Positions 34,164 to 45,780 of a stretch of DNA of 64,000 nucleotides are shown one piece after another. The stretch is taken from positions 25,667,123 through 25,731,122 of the forward strand of contig OZ020270.1 of assembly GCA_963971225.1 (NCBI GenBank), in the 5' to 3' direction. The notes beneath the pieces are model-generated. The model was not told where the DNA came from and did not search any database. It was given only the letters and a program-made list of their open reading frames with translations. Source of the stretch: Melieria omissa (lineage: Eukaryota > Arthropoda > Insecta > Diptera > Ulidiidae). A program made the translations under genes and the position numbers. Each line of letters starts with the position of its first letter. Position 1 is the stretch's first letter.

Positions 34164-37131
34164 TTAGACTTGTTCGTCCCGAACAAGTGCCGAGGCTCCG
34201 CTGTGATGAGGCGCCAGGCGCTCCAAATTGACTACCTTCAGCTTAGCGCCTCTATTGCTGCAACGTTGAATCCTGTATACCACGTCGTTAATCCTAGTCA
34301 CGACTTCGTACGGTCCTTCCCATGACGCTTGAAGTTTCGGAGACAAACCTTTTCTCCGCTGCGGGTTGTAGAGCATTACCAGATCGCCTTCTTGGAACCC
34401 TGCTGAGTAGTGGCCTCCTGGTTAGGAATAGGGTACACTTCGGGCCATTTGCTGAAGTAATCCATTACCACCAGCACATATTTGTTGCCTTGAGTGCTAG
34501 TTGGGAATGGGCCGGCCACGTCCATAGCAATCCGCTCGAAGGGCGCTCCCACGTTGTACTGCTGCATGCGGCCTCGAGATTTTCTTGTCGGCCCTTTCGC
34601 GGCTGAACATCGGTCGCAGCTCTTAATCCACTCGGCTACAGACTCCTGACATCCTACCCAGTAGAATCGTCTTTTTATTTTGGCGACGGTTTTGGTGATG
34701 ACCAGGTGCCGTCCTCTGGAGTCGTTATGGTATGCCTCAATGACCTCGCTGATTCTGCATTTCGGCACTACCATTAGGGAGTTGCTGGTCCGACCATCCG
34801 CGCTCTCCCATTCGCGGATCGGGCTTTCACCAGCCATCTCCTGCCAGTCTGGACGTGCGCCTTGCTCCTTGCCTTCGACGATTTTCGCAAGATCCGCATC
34901 CTCACGCTGGTCTTTTTGTAGCCTCTCCGCAGACCACTCTTCCTCTGGCATAACGCTGACCAACCGGACGTCCACTATCTGTTCTTTGCTTTCGGCTCGC
35001 GAGCACTGCCTGCATTCGACTTTGCACGGACGGCGGGACAAGGCATCGGCATTTCCATGGCTACTGCCTTTGCGATGCTCTATCGTGTAGTCGTAGCTCT
35101 GCAGTCGCTCGATCCACCGCGCCAATTGCCCCTCAGGATCTTTAAAGTTCAGGAGCCATTTCAATGCCGCATGATCTGTGCGCAGGCGAAACCTTTGTCC
35201 ATACAGATATTTGTGGAAGTGTTTTACGCAGTCCAATACCGCCAGCAGTTCTCTCCGTGTCACACAGTAGTTGCGTTCCGGTTTCGATAGAACCCTACTG
35301 TAGTACGCTATCACTTGTTCCTGGCCGTCTATTATCTGTGATAGCACACCGCCAATACTATTTCCGCTTGCATCTGTATCCAGCACAAACATCTCCCCAG
35401 GCACGGGGAAGGCCAGAATTGGAGCACTGCACAGTTTTTCCTTCAGACGTGCAAAAGCCTGTTCCTGCTCCTCATTCCACTCGAAAGCTTGGCTCTTTTT
35501 GTCAGTTTGTGCAAGCTGCTGGCTATGTTCGCAAATCCCGAAACAAATCGGCGGTAGTATGTGCACACGCCCAGGAAACTGCGGAATTCGTGTAGATTGC
35601 GTGATTGAGGCCACTCCTTCACCGCCGTGATCTTGCCTTCGTCCGTATGTACTCCGCGAGCGGAAACCGTATGACCCAGATATTTGACCTCTTTTTGAAA
35701 CAGCGAGCATTTCTTTGGGTTGAGTTTAAGCCCGGCTTTCTGTATTCGCTCAAATACCTCCTTCAGCTTTTCCAGGTGGTCGTCGAAGCTTTTGCCCATC
35801 ACGATTATGTCGTCGAGGTATACCAGACACGTCCGCCAATGCAGCCCTTTCAGCACACGTTCCATTAGCCGCTCGAATGTTGCGGGTGCGTTGCAGAGTC
35901 CAAACGGCATGACGGTGAACTGCCACAAACCGTCGCCAACATTAAAAGCCGTTTTCTCCTTGTCCTTGTCTGCAAGCTCTACCTGCCAATAGCCGCTGCG
36001 TAAATCGAGTGTGGAAAACCACTGTGTGCCTGACAGTGTGTCCAGGGTGTCATCGATCCGAGGTAGTGGATAACTGTCCTTCTTGGTCACGTCATTGAGC
36101 TTTCGATAGTCCACACAAAATCGGGTACTGCCATCCTTTTTCTTGACTAGCACGACCGGCGAGCACCAAGGACCTGCCGAAGGCTCTATGACCTTTTCTT
36201 TATGCATGTTTTCAATCAAATTTGTGACCTCTTCCCCCTTGGCCAGAGGAACTCGTCTTGGTGGTTGGCGGATTGGTTTCGCACTTCCGGTGTCAATGTT
36301 GTGCTTCACTATGGCTGTTCTTCCGCCTACTTCTACCGCAAATATTGACCCATAGTGCTGCAGGAGTGACCGTGCCTTCTGTTTCTGCTTGGCCGTCAAC
36401 TCGCTGCTCCACTGGTTCTCCTGCGGTATGGCATCCATGTTAAAACCGCTCTTCTTATTACCTCCAGGCGGGCTACTCTCGCAATTGACCACTGCTACAG
36501 CTTCCTTACACTCGCCAATTACCTCATCTTTCCCGACATATCTGGGTGCATTCAGGGGGTTCAGTATTCTGACTGGTATTCTGCCATTTTTAGGTTCCAC
36601 TAATGTACGTCCGATGATGATGTTGTCGTGTCCTTGTTTCGGTGCTTCTACTACCCACAGCCGACTCGTCCCATCGTCCTCGTCCACCTTTGCCCACACA
36701 ATCGCCTCAGAATTCGCTGGTATCCTCCTGTGTTGACACGATACAACCTTCCTTACCGCCACGCTTCGCTCATAGCCAGTGTGCAGCGGGAATTCAACGT
36801 TGGCATATCTCAGCACATTTTCCTTCAGGTCCAGCGTAAAACCATGCCTAATCATGAAATCCACGCCGATAATCACGTCGTCCATTATATCCGCGACGAT
36901 GAACTCATGTTCCAGGCTGCTGGTGCCGATAGCAATCGTTTTTGTAACTTTCCCTCTTACCGGCGCGCGCTCGCCAGTCGCAGTCCGCAGCTGTATGCCA
37001 TGCAGCGGTTCCCAGTTCTTCAGCAGCTTCCTTTTTATGATCGAATATGACGCTCCAGTATCCAGTGTCAACACGAACAACTTTCCATCTATCCTTCCTT
37101 CAATTGTCAAGCTGCTGGGCTGTCGTTTCAC
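34164..37131 (-). pseudogene. Gypsy Pol, copy 1: protease, RT, RNase H, deleted integrase
   Basis: The frame from 37131 holds the protease (LDTGASYSIIKR) and reverse transcriptase (CVDYRKLNDVTKKDSYPLP, LDLRSGYWQV, the catalytic YLDDIIVMG, then LGHTV). A frame break near 35470-35520 leads to RNase H (DTDASGNSIGGVLSQ, RRELLAVL, RTDHAALKW), the integrase zinc finger and the start of its core (MDVAGPFP). About 0.5 kb is missing near 34405 compared with copy 2, removing the other catalytic integrase residues. The C-terminal GPYEVV chromatin-facing module remains. The enzymes would copy and insert the element, but this copy cannot integrate by itself. Confidence 0.9.
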
Positions 37132-37199
37132 CTGTGAGACAAGGATGGTGGGGCGGCAGATTGTGGGGATCAGCTCATGCCCCTTTGGGCTGACCCGGT

Positions 37200-38593
37200 T
37201 TAGTTTAACGGCTCCTCGTCCTCAGCCCTGCGCTTGTTGGCTGAGCCTCGATTGTCAGTATTCCTCGCTTCAGGCGATTGCGATCGGGAACGGGAACGCC
37301 TCTTTCGTTGGCGGCAGTCTCGTGATATGTGGCCCTGCCTGCCACATACCCAGCAACCAACTTTAGAGGGGACCACCCGTGGCCTGTCCGGTGGCTCAGA
37401 GCTTATGGCCTGGATCGTAATGTCGTTGTCTGGCTGGATCTGGCGTATTCTTGCTGGTGCATACAGAGTGCTCCCAATCCATCTCGCCTCATATGTCATC
37501 GCGCTGGTCACCGTCTCCCTAAATGTTGGCTTGCCCATCATCAACGCACTGCGACGTGTCTCCGGATCATGAAGACCTTAAATAAACGCCTCTATCTTCA
37601 TCCTTTCGAGATCATCAGCGCCGAAGGACGGGTAGCACAGCTGCACGAGCCGCTCAATGTCTGCTGCATATGTCTGCAGCGCCTCGTTGGATCTTTGCCT
37701 GCGGTTCTTCAGCTCACAGTAGTACAGCGTTCTGTTGTGCTCGTCGCTGTATTTGGCTACCAGCGCCCTTATGACGGTCTCGTACTCACTTCGTAAACAT
37801 TTTGGAACTGATTTTATTACCTCGGCCGCAGCACCTTTAAGAGCCAGTGCCAATCTCCGACCCTTCCTGATATCGGTCCACTGATTTTCCAGAGCAGCCA
37901 GGTCGAATTGCAGCTTGAAGGTATCGAACGGCGTAGTCCCATCATAAGTAGGCACTTCTGCTCGGATGGCAACATTTCCGGAACCGGCGGCAACCATTCT
38001 CGCTGGTGTACCTCCCTAAGCCGCTCGTCCATCTTTCTGTTCATCGAATCTTCCAGACTATCAACTCGTTTGTTCAGGGAATCATCAAGATCGTCAACAC
38101 GTTTGTTCAAGGAATCATCCAGGTCGCCAACTCGTTTGTTCAGGGAATCATCCAGATCGTCGACTCGTTTATCCAAGTGCTCTACCCGCGTCTCCAGGTG
38201 CTCGACTTCCCCATTAATCCTGTCTGAGATTTCCTCCACTTTCTGCTCCAAGCGCTGGGTCGCCGTTTCCATTTTCGCTGCCATTTCTCGATTTGTAGTC
38301 TCGAACATGCCTCTCATTGCAACCATAAGCTGGCTCATGTCCATTGCTTGTGGTGGCGCAGCCGCTGCAGCCGTACTTTGCATCGACACAGCACCCGCAG
38401 GCGATTCCTCCACTTTGGCCGACGCCTCTTGTTCTTGCGCTCCGAACTCGTGCACAGTCCAATCGATGCCTCATTCCTCACATGCTTCTCGCAAGCGCAA
38501 CTGCAACTCCACCTTTCCGCCAGCAGTCGGCAAATTCCAGGCAGCCAGCTCCTTCTCCAGCTGGTCTACCTTCAGCAGCTCGAGTTTAACCAT
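37200..38593 (-). pseudogene. Gypsy Gag, copy 1: SAP motif, heptad repeats, zinc knuckle
   Basis: It starts at the ATG near 38593 with a SAP-like motif (LKVDQL and the AAWNLPTAGGK block, residues 6-35). A nonsense codon follows near 38470, where copy 2 has arginine. Next comes a long coiled coil with tandem DLDDSLNKRV-type units: four near-perfect copies and a final DSLEDSMNRK. The capsid-like region (DTFKLQFDLAALENQW onwards) reads in another frame, and a second nonsense codon lies near 37576 where copy 2 has glutamate. It ends with one CCHC knuckle (CWVCGRQGHISRDC) and an Arg/Ser tail. A SAP motif at the Gag N-terminus is unusual and may bind DNA or RNA. Confidence 0.85.
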
Positions 38594-38666
38594 GTCCGTG
38601 CTTTTATAATTTTATTTATTTATTTGTTTACTTTCAATTTTCCACAATCCCACTTCTGACACCAAA

Positions 38667-39112
38667 TGTTACGAATACTAGTTCTAGTGGGCTGTTACGT
38701 ATCACTGGATTGTGGAATTGGGAAATGAAACAACTTTGTTTATTCAAACGCAGCCAATTAGAAACCAACAGTCACTTTACTATTCACAGTTTACACTTTA
38801 CTGTTCGTACACTTAAGTATTTGCTTGATTACTCCGTGTGGCAACTTCACTTGTCAAACCCAGACTGACTTGCTGCGCCGCATCCGGCTGCCTTTTATAC
38901 CTGTCAGGCCATCGCGCAGATCGTTCCCGCACATTCCGGAGTGGACTAAAAGTTTCCATCATTGCCAGGTTAGACTAAAAGTTATTATCGCGGCCGTCGT
39001 TGCCAGATTGGACTAAAAGTTACTATCGCGGCCGTCGTTGCCAGATTGGATTATAGCACGGCACGTAGCGGCAGGGTTGCTTTGCACAGCGACAGACTGT
39101 CTTATCGTTACA
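38667..39112 (-). repeat. Gypsy copy 1, 5' LTR
   Basis: The upstream LTR on the minus strand, 446 bp, followed inside by a TGGTGTCAGAAGTGGG-type stretch (minus strand, ending near 38651) that is the likely primer-binding region. Confidence 0.9.
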
Positions 39113-40878
39113 ATATGATTTAACTTCAGTTTTTGCTTATTGCCCTCAAAGCCTTTACGTTTGAATTGCTTGTGTTGCAGCTCTGCGTTTGAAAAGAGTT
39201 CAACTTGCCATCACTGTTTCTTGCTGCACTAGAAACGGCAAACTCAATGAGACATGAACTGAATGAAAAAGCAACCGAATATCTGCTGAGTTTACCGTCT
39301 GAAATAATTTATTTATGCTTTCTGTTGGTACGGTAACAATCAAAATGACTTCGACCAGTAAAACAAGGTGGTTAGCAACGTTATATTTACAGCAAATAAG
39401 AAAAGTTATCACTTTAAGATGCATACAATTGACTGGTAACCGGTGCTGTGCGAATGTTTGAGTAAAAATACCCGTACACTATCGGACGATTGTAAAAAGC
39501 AAAAAATGGTCTGAAAATCATTTCCCCTGCCAGTTTCGCGTCATGTAGTCATTGACTTGCAGCGCAGAAGAGCGAGACGTATCGCACAGGTGGCGGCCCA
39601 GCAGCGATTGGACATGTCAGCAGTGCAAAGCAGTGAAATGGTCCAATTGGCTGTTATATGTTATATTTGCCGCATTTTGCGACTCCGTACCTTCAAAAGC
39701 GTCTTCCAGTGCATGAATTTAAGAAACACGCCTATTTTCCATACCGAAAGATCTCAAATTCAAATTTCATTTCAAATTGTAATTTCATTATCAGCTGTTT
39801 TTTGTTTGTAAACAAACATATGCATGTACTTGGCATCACTTCCACTTAAAGTTCACTTTAAAGTTTAACAGGCACTCAATCCTCCCGGTAAATTTTATCG
39901 GGAGGATAGCTTAACGGGCAGATGAGAAAACGAAAATGCGTTTATCGGCCCGTTAAAGTGAACTTTAAAGTTAACGGGAAGATGAGAAAACGGCCCTAAA
40001 TCGTTCAGACCTGAGTTTGAGCAATTTCTCAAGCTCAAAATGGCGGTTGAACAACAAAATCTGTATCGAAACAGACATGCATTTTTTTCTTGGAATTCGC
40101 TCAGTCTAGGAAAAAAGTGCTGAACTGAAATTGCTCAAACTCGGGTCAGAACGATTTATTTCTATAGGTGAACATCCTATGCCACGTTTTCAGGCAAAAA
40201 AAGCTATGCTTACTGCTTTCCTATCGGAATTTCGGATTTAAAAATTTGTAGTACCGCGAAAATCGCAATTTTCGGTGAAAAAACATTTATAACTTTTCAT
40301 TGGCATATTCGGAAAGAGCACTAAATTCTACATTGGATAGGGTGGTTTTCAAATTTTTTCCGGGACTATTAACAAGGAAGAAAACAAGCTGAAAACGTGC
40401 CTGATTTTTTGTCCATTCAGGGCTTAATGGGTTAACTCAGACTTTACAAAGCATTTGCGGTACCTCATGCTGCTTAAATCTTCCGACATACTCGACAGTG
40501 CTGCCGTTTTCAATTTTGTTTCAGTAGTACATGTTATGATTTTTGGGTAGTATTTATGGACTTTGAGTAGTACACATGCATATTTTCTTCACAGTGTAAA
40601 AAATCGCAAGGATTCATCAACTACTAAATCAAATACTGAAACTTAGTAACACATTACCAATTTGATATATAAAAAAGTGAAAGAAAAAATGTAATTCAGT
40701 TACAAAAGTCATATAAACAAACTTTTTTATTTTTTTATTATATACTAATAATAATTTGTTTGGTGGTAAAGCAATAATCGCTTAAGCGAAAATCGTTTTT
40801 GACCACAGATTTAATAATACTTAACTTACTTTTTCGATGGACTTCAACGGAAAACATGTATTAAGCTTTGATAAAATA

Positions 40879-42153
40879 GAGGAATTCTTTGTAAGGTGCC
40901 ACTCTTTGTAAGGTGCCACCCCTGCTCGATATCGACTTTCCAGCAATCCAAGAAAAAAAATTCCTATTGTCGTTTAATGTATAAATGTTAACATCAATTG
41001 CAGCCGCCGTGGCTCAGTTGGTTAGTGCGCGGTCCAACGAGTCGAATGCAGAGCGACGCAAGTTCGAACACTGCATGTAGTAACACCTAAAAAAAATAAC
41101 GGGAAACTCGTTTTCTCTTTCGGTGGCTGTCCTCTCAGCTGGAAATGGCAAACCTCTGAGAGTAAAAATTGCCTATGAAAAAGCTCCCAACCTGCCGTTC
41201 GGAACCGGCATAAAACTGTAGGTCCCTTCTACCCGCGTACAAAATTCACACGCACAACACGGGTGGCTGCGGGAAGCTAGGCTTTAGTCTCGCGTAAGCG
41301 GGCTGTCGTGCCAATCAATTATTATTATTATTATTGTTAACATCAATTTTAATGTGGTTTTTGAGGTAACAGACGTAATAACACGGTCTGGGTAAATAAA
41401 CGTGTCAAATTTGGTTAAGAAAAAACATAAAAATGAAAACTGAAGGTTTTTCTTGCGGTGAAAAAGTAGCCAAAAACTTATAAAAAACTAAGGTAAATAT
41501 CAGTGTTGGACTTAATTTTTAATGCTTTTTCATAATCCGAAATGATATCCGAGCATATCGTAAAAGGAATATATATATAAAAATGCAAAGTGCCACCTTT
41601 TTTTCTTTGTAAGGTGCCACCCCCCTTTTTTCATTGTTTTGTGGTCCTATATCGGTAAAATTACTTTGTATTGCTCGGAATCGTCATTATAATGAATTTA
41701 AAGTGTTCTTAGTCAATTTTTCTCTAATCCTATCCTGAGGAATAAATTAGTTCAGTTTTGTTTATCAATTTCCATACAATTATTCTTTTTATTTGTTACC
41801 ATTCAATTTGCATTTTGCTTTCGGTCATTTTCTATTCAATTCAAATTGAAATCAATAATCTTTCGTAAATTTTCTAAATCATGCATTTTTACTTGAGATT
41901 TTTACGTTTTTAGCGGTTTTTTTGGGGGGTGGCACTTGACATTAAAAAATTTTAGGGTGTCGATTTTGAACACTTTGGGAAATTGGCTGTAAAATTCGTA
42001 TTTACGAAAAATTCAAATGAAGTGTTACCTTGGATCGTAGCTCTTTAAATCCTCTTTCCAACGGTATATTACAATTACAATTGGCGATACGTTAATTTTC
42101 TAACGAGTTTTGCGCAAAAAAGCTATGGGGTGGCACCTTACAAAGAATTCCCC
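40879..42153. mobile_element. TA-flanked TIR element with GGTGCCACC repeats
   Basis: Ends GAGGAATTCTTTGTAAGGTG and, inverted, CACCTTACAAAGAATTCCCC, flanked by TA (40877-40878 and 42154-42155). The phrase TTTGTAAGGTGCCACC occurs again at 40904 and 41609, and the inverse GGTGGCAC occurs at 41933. No transposase frame. The SINE at 41000 was inserted later. Confidence 0.8.
41000..41334 (+). mobile_element. tRNA-derived SINE, copy 1
   Basis: The head carries an RNA polymerase III A box (TGGCTCAGTTGG, 41010-41021) and a B box (GTTCGAAC, about 41061-41068). The body contains the GGAAATGGCAAACCTCTGAG and AAAACTGTAGGTCCCTT blocks, and the tail is (ATT)n. The target duplication TGTTAACATCAATT flanks it (40986-40999 and 41335-41348). 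It is about 335 bp and nearly identical to 50946-51277. SINEs are transcribed by Pol III and moved by LINE enzymes. Confidence 0.9.
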
Positions 42154-43654
42154 TACTTAATCTTAACCAAAATGTACTTTATATAATAGTGGAATTACAT
42201 ATTGCTCAAATAGGGCAAAAACTGGCAAGATCTTTTCAACAATATAGAGCTTAATATTTGCATATCTAGAATATGTAATAAATAAAAATATAAAATAACA
42301 TATATATATTAAACCAATTTATAACTATTTGTCTACGGATATACTCTAAAAACCCCATTTTGAAGATATTTTTATAAAAAAATAAAGGAAAATATACTGC
42401 AACTTGTTTTTTAAGGTTTTTTGGTAGTCGGGTTTTAAAATACCTGAAGTTTAAAATTCCATAACAAAAAGTATGTGTAATTGAAATTTTTTATTAATAT
42501 CGAATATCGTTCGAATATTATCAACAGAAAAAAAAACGAAACACGACGAATAATATTTGTTTTATAGTATCTTAAAAATGGCACATTTTTGAGCATACTT
42601 TACATTTAAATTTAAAAATTAATTTGTATGATTAATAATCCAGCGGGATTTTGCCCTAATTTGCACTGATTGAATACAAATGCCAAGCCCAAGAGAAATC
42701 GAACGATTGCGATTGCGAATTACACGTTTCATCTGTTTAATTTTTCTGACTTGTCGACGTCCCAACAACGACGTCTTTCTCAAATTTTAAAAGATTCCTA
42801 CAAGAATATGCAAAGTTATTGAGTTGTTTTGTATTTAAATACAGTAATAATACTTTATGTATTATTTCATGATTTTCATTTTTGGGTATCGCATCCGTTG
42901 CGTTGTTTTAAAAGTTAAACACTATATCAAAAGCTTATATCATTTAATTACAATCCTGTGAAGTATTGTACGAACAGCATTTGGCAACGCGGTTAAAAAG
43001 GTGTAATTGTCACCTTGAAACACTAGTGATAGAGTTGCTCACAAACCAAGGATATTTGATTAAAAATAAAAAAAAACGGCAAAGACGACTTTTAAAGTCA
43101 ATGTCGTACATTCTTTATTATTATACTGTTGTTATTGTTAAAAACGGCAACGTTGATGTAAATTTCGTCCTTTGGCAATGTTTAGTTCGGTAACATGTTT
43201 GTATATTCTTTTCTAATAGCCTTACTTAGAATTACGTTGCCACTTTTTTCCCCAAAAAAGGCTCAAAGTGGAAGCGAAAGGACCATTTTATGTTTTCGGC
43301 AAATTGTTTTTTAACATCAAAGCAAAACATAACTTTTATATCGTAAATTTTGTTTTTGCTTGTACACTTATATTTCAGAAAAATAGTAGTATAATCGGGC
43401 TGTAGGTAGTACGGTTGTACAAATGACAAAATAGTAGTAAAATACTACTATAGGAGTACGTTCGGCAGCACTGATACTCGACACCCTCCGCGAGTATTTG
43501 CGGTACCTCATGCAGTTCAAACCTTCCGACATACTCGACAGCTTCCGCGAGTAATTGCGCAACAACGAGAAGGAAGTCTGCTAGCGTCGAGTCGCAACGA
43601 GAAGCTGCTCGCTCAGCGTCGAGTAACAACATGCAGTTACTCGACAATTTAGAG

Positions 43655-43811
43655 CAGGGGTCGGCAAAATTGACAATGAGATGGTGTTAGTGAGCGCAGT
43701 GAAACTTCTCTCCACTGTGTAAATTATGCCTGAACAACGGCTGATTGAGAGAGCCGACTGTGTACGTGTGCTGAGCGTACTGCTCATATGAGTAAGCTTT
43801 GCCGACCGCTG
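43655..43811. mobile_element. hAT MITE, 157 bp
   Basis: Ends CAGGGGTCGGCAAA and, inverted, TTTGCCGACCGCTG, with the perfect 8-bp duplication ATTTAGAG (43647-43654 and 43812-43819). Non-coding. Confidence 0.9.
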
Positions 43812-43926
43812 ATTTAGAGGTACCGAAAAATGAGTACCTTTTTTTCGGCTTCTCTTCGGATACGTTTTCCGTTTTTGAAATTGCACGTGAAGGCATCGAG
43901 TATAAATAAATGTATGCAGCTCTCTA

Positions 43927-45780
43927 ATTTCTATTGAACGGTCACTGTCATATTCTTCATTAGGAAATTGCAATTCCAGTTGCAATAGTTCTTCATTAGA
44001 CAATTCTTGGTTGTGCGACGTTAGCAATTCATTTATGTCAGTCTCCTCCATACCTTCAAAATTAAACTCTCTAGCTAAATTGGAAATTTCATGACGAACA
44101 GCTGGTGTACCATCAACTTCTGCAGCGCATATTCTGTGAACACATTCAGGCCATATTTGCGCCAAATGCCATTCATGCAATATGGTTTAACCTCCTCCCA
44201 CGAATCGAAAATAATTTCTATGGCTTTCATAATGTTGAACTTTTTCCAAAACTCTAGCATGGTAGGCCTATCTTGTCCATCAGTCTCACTTAAAAGAAGT
44301 TTAAATGTTCGTCGAAGGTAATAACTTTTAAAAGTCGATATTACTCCCTGATCCATCGGTTGAATAACTGAAAAATTTCACGTTTTCTGACAACTCATCA
44401 ACATAAACTGGGTGGCCTAGAGCATTGTCTACTAGGACCAAAGCCTTGAAGTTAAAGTTTTCCTTGTTGCAATAAGTTTTAATTTCTGGAATAGCACAAG
44501 TTGAAACCCAGTTTTGAAATATATATCAAATATATAGTGATATAGTTATATCATCAGTATATATGATATAGTTATATCAGCGCTAGCTGCTTCGCCTTTA
44601 AGAGCAATGCTGTGCAGATTTGCTCGAACCTTGAATCTCTCAAACCAGCCCTGACTAGCTTCAAATGTTTCATTCCTGTCTGTATTACTACCACTAGCAT
44701 TATCGTTGGATACTGCTTTACTTTTTATGTCATCAAATAAGCTTTTTGCTTTCGTTTGAACCAAAATTTTACTTAATGGTATTTTCTGCGCAACTTGATT
44801 TTCAATCCAAATAGAAAGCAAGGACTCCATTTTGATCATCAAAGCACTCCTTGTACGGGTCATCGTTTTAGCATCTAATGATGTTGCAGATTTTGCAGCC
44901 TCTCTTATTTTATCCCCATCTCGATCTCTAATAGTTCTGACCAATGACTACATGACGCGAAACTGAGAGGAGTCACGGTTGCTAATTCGGTCAAACCAGG
45001 CCCCAGAGTCGCAAATTCGGTCAAACCAGGCCCCAGAGTTGATTAGGGTTCGTACAGCAAATTCGCCATACAAAAGTCAGGGCAAGGGCTGCTGGTGCGT
45101 TCGAAGTTTATTTGCAAATGAAATAATTGTTTTTTTTTCTCTCTCATTTTGTAGTACGTTTATAGGAAATTGATTGCAAAAAAAATGTTGTTGCTGAAAA
45201 ACGTCATAAGTATGTTCCAACTAGTTTTAATATGATTTAACTTCAGTTTTTGCTGATTGCCCTCAAAGCCTTAACGTTTGAATTGCTTGTGTTGCAGCTC
45301 TGCGTTTGAAAAGAGTTCAACTTGCCATCACTGTTTCTTGCTGCACTAGAAACGGCAAACTCAATGAGACATGAACTGAATTAAAAAGCAACCGAATATC
45401 TGCTGACTTTACCGTCTGAAATCATTTATTTATGCTTTCTGTTGGTACGGGTAACAATCAAAATGACTTCGACCAGTAAAACAAGGTTTTTCGCAACGTT
45501 ATTTTTACAGCAAATAAGAAAAGTTATCACTTTAAGATGCAAGCAATTGACTGGTAACCGGTGCTGTGCGAATGCTTGGGTAAAAAAACCCGTACACTAT
45601 CGGACGATTGGAAAAAGCAAAAAATGGTCTGAAAATCATTTCCCCGCTCAGTTTCGCGTCACGTAGTCACTGGTTCTGACAGTTGTTGCAGCGAGACCAA
45701 CAGCCTTTGCTATCTCCACAGCCTTCTCTCTCTTATCAAATCGTCGCAGAATATCTAATTTCTCCAAGCTAATAGATTTT
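43927..45780 (-). pseudogene. Tigger/jerky-like transposase, N-terminal and catalytic parts
   Basis: On the minus strand it starts near 45780 with SLEKLDILRRFDKREKAVEI, a CENP-B-type helix-turn-helix. The hAT MITE at 44942-45672 interrupts it at VRT, which is repeated on both sides. Then come a second DNA-binding domain (QTKAKSLFDDIKSKAV, then EASQGWFERFKVRANLHSI) and part of the DDE domain: LVLVDNALGHP with a catalytic Asp, and MDQGVISTFKSYYLRRTF. The first catalytic part is missing around 44530-44565, replaced by an AT-rich repeat. The later part reads HEWHLAQIWPECVHRI and DSDRSIEI. It is too broken to be a domesticated gene. Confidence 0.8.
44942..45672. mobile_element. hAT MITE copy 2, unfilled
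   Basis: The same family as 33451-39554, with ends CAATGACTACATGACGCG and its inverse, and the 8-bp duplication GTTCTGAC (44934-44941 and 45673-45680). It interrupts the Tigger transposase. It has no Gypsy insertion, so it serves as the empty site for copy 1. It contains a short duplicated block near the left end (GTCAAACCAGGCCCCAGAGT twice, about 44991-45040). Confidence 0.9.

Larger units (their letters stand above)
33707..39112 (-). mobile_element. Gypsy-type LTR retrotransposon, copy 1
   Basis: Two LTRs of 446 bp (33707-34152 and 38667-39112) start TG and end CA. A 4-bp duplication ATAT flanks them (33703-33706 and 39113-39116). The minus strand encodes Gag, protease, reverse transcriptase, RNase H and part of the integrase. 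A second copy of the family lies at 58355-62668. Several stops, a frame break and a roughly 0.5-kb integrase deletion make this copy non-autonomous. Confidence 0.95.
33451..39554. mobile_element. hAT MITE copy 1, carries the Gypsy element
   Basis: Ends CAATGACTACATGACGCG and its inverse, flanked by the 8-bp duplication ACTTGCAG (33443-33450 and 39555-39562). Without the Gypsy insert the element is about 694 bp. It matches the copy at 44942-45672 over its whole length. No transposase. The unfilled second copy shows exactly where the Gypsy element entered. Confidence 0.9.
33113..39996. mobile_element. Harbinger-type TIR element (TAA target), level 4 of the nest
   Basis: Ends GGGCCGTTTTTTCATCTTCC and, inverted, GGAAGATGAGAAAACGGCCC, flanked by TAA (33110-33112 and 39997-39999). 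The host arm continues correctly across the junction. Next to the ends are palindromic GTTAAAGTGAACTTTAA-type motifs, repeated on both sides. A hAT MITE lies inside. No coding sequence of its own is recognised. Confidence 0.8.
32615..40431. mobile_element. Foldback element with roughly 450-bp arms, TTAA-type target
   Basis: The left arm (32615 to about 33109) and right arm (about 39998-40431) are inverted copies. They start CCCATTWAGCCCTGAATGGA and contain AAAACGTGGCATAGGATG and GCTCAAAATGGCGGTTG blocks. The right side is followed by TTAA (40432-40435); the left has TGAA, one change away. That suggests a piggyBac-type mechanism. All sequence between the arms except a short loop is explained by a further nested insertion. 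No transposase of its own is seen. Confidence 0.75.
40496..43473. mobile_element. hAT-type element, non-coding, about 3 kb
   Basis: Ends CAGTGCTGCCG and its inverse, with the 8-bp duplication ATACTCGA on both sides (40488-40495 and 43474-43481). Inside near both ends are AGTAGTA-type repeats. No transposase is recognised. It was itself hit by the TA-flanked element at 40879-42153. Confidence 0.85.
29400..43926. mobile_element. hAT-type element carrying multiple insertions
   Basis: Ends TAGAGAGCTGCAT and, inverted, ATGCAGCTCTCTA. The flanking 8-mers ATTTCTAA (29392-29399) and ATTTCTAT (43927-43934) differ at one base. Near both ends the sequence repeats TACTCGA-like motifs and a GARTATGAGGTACC block. 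No hAT transposase is recognised. Inside lie, in order, a Harbinger MITE, a piggyBac copy, a TTAA foldback with its nest, another hAT and a hAT MITE. Confidence 0.65.

Noticed and set aside
34322..38659. Several plus-strand frames of 60-233 codons
   Set aside because: They are antisense shadows of the Gypsy gag and pol frames on the minus strand. The Ser/Arg-rich one at 37908-38609 simply mirrors the coiled-coil repeats.
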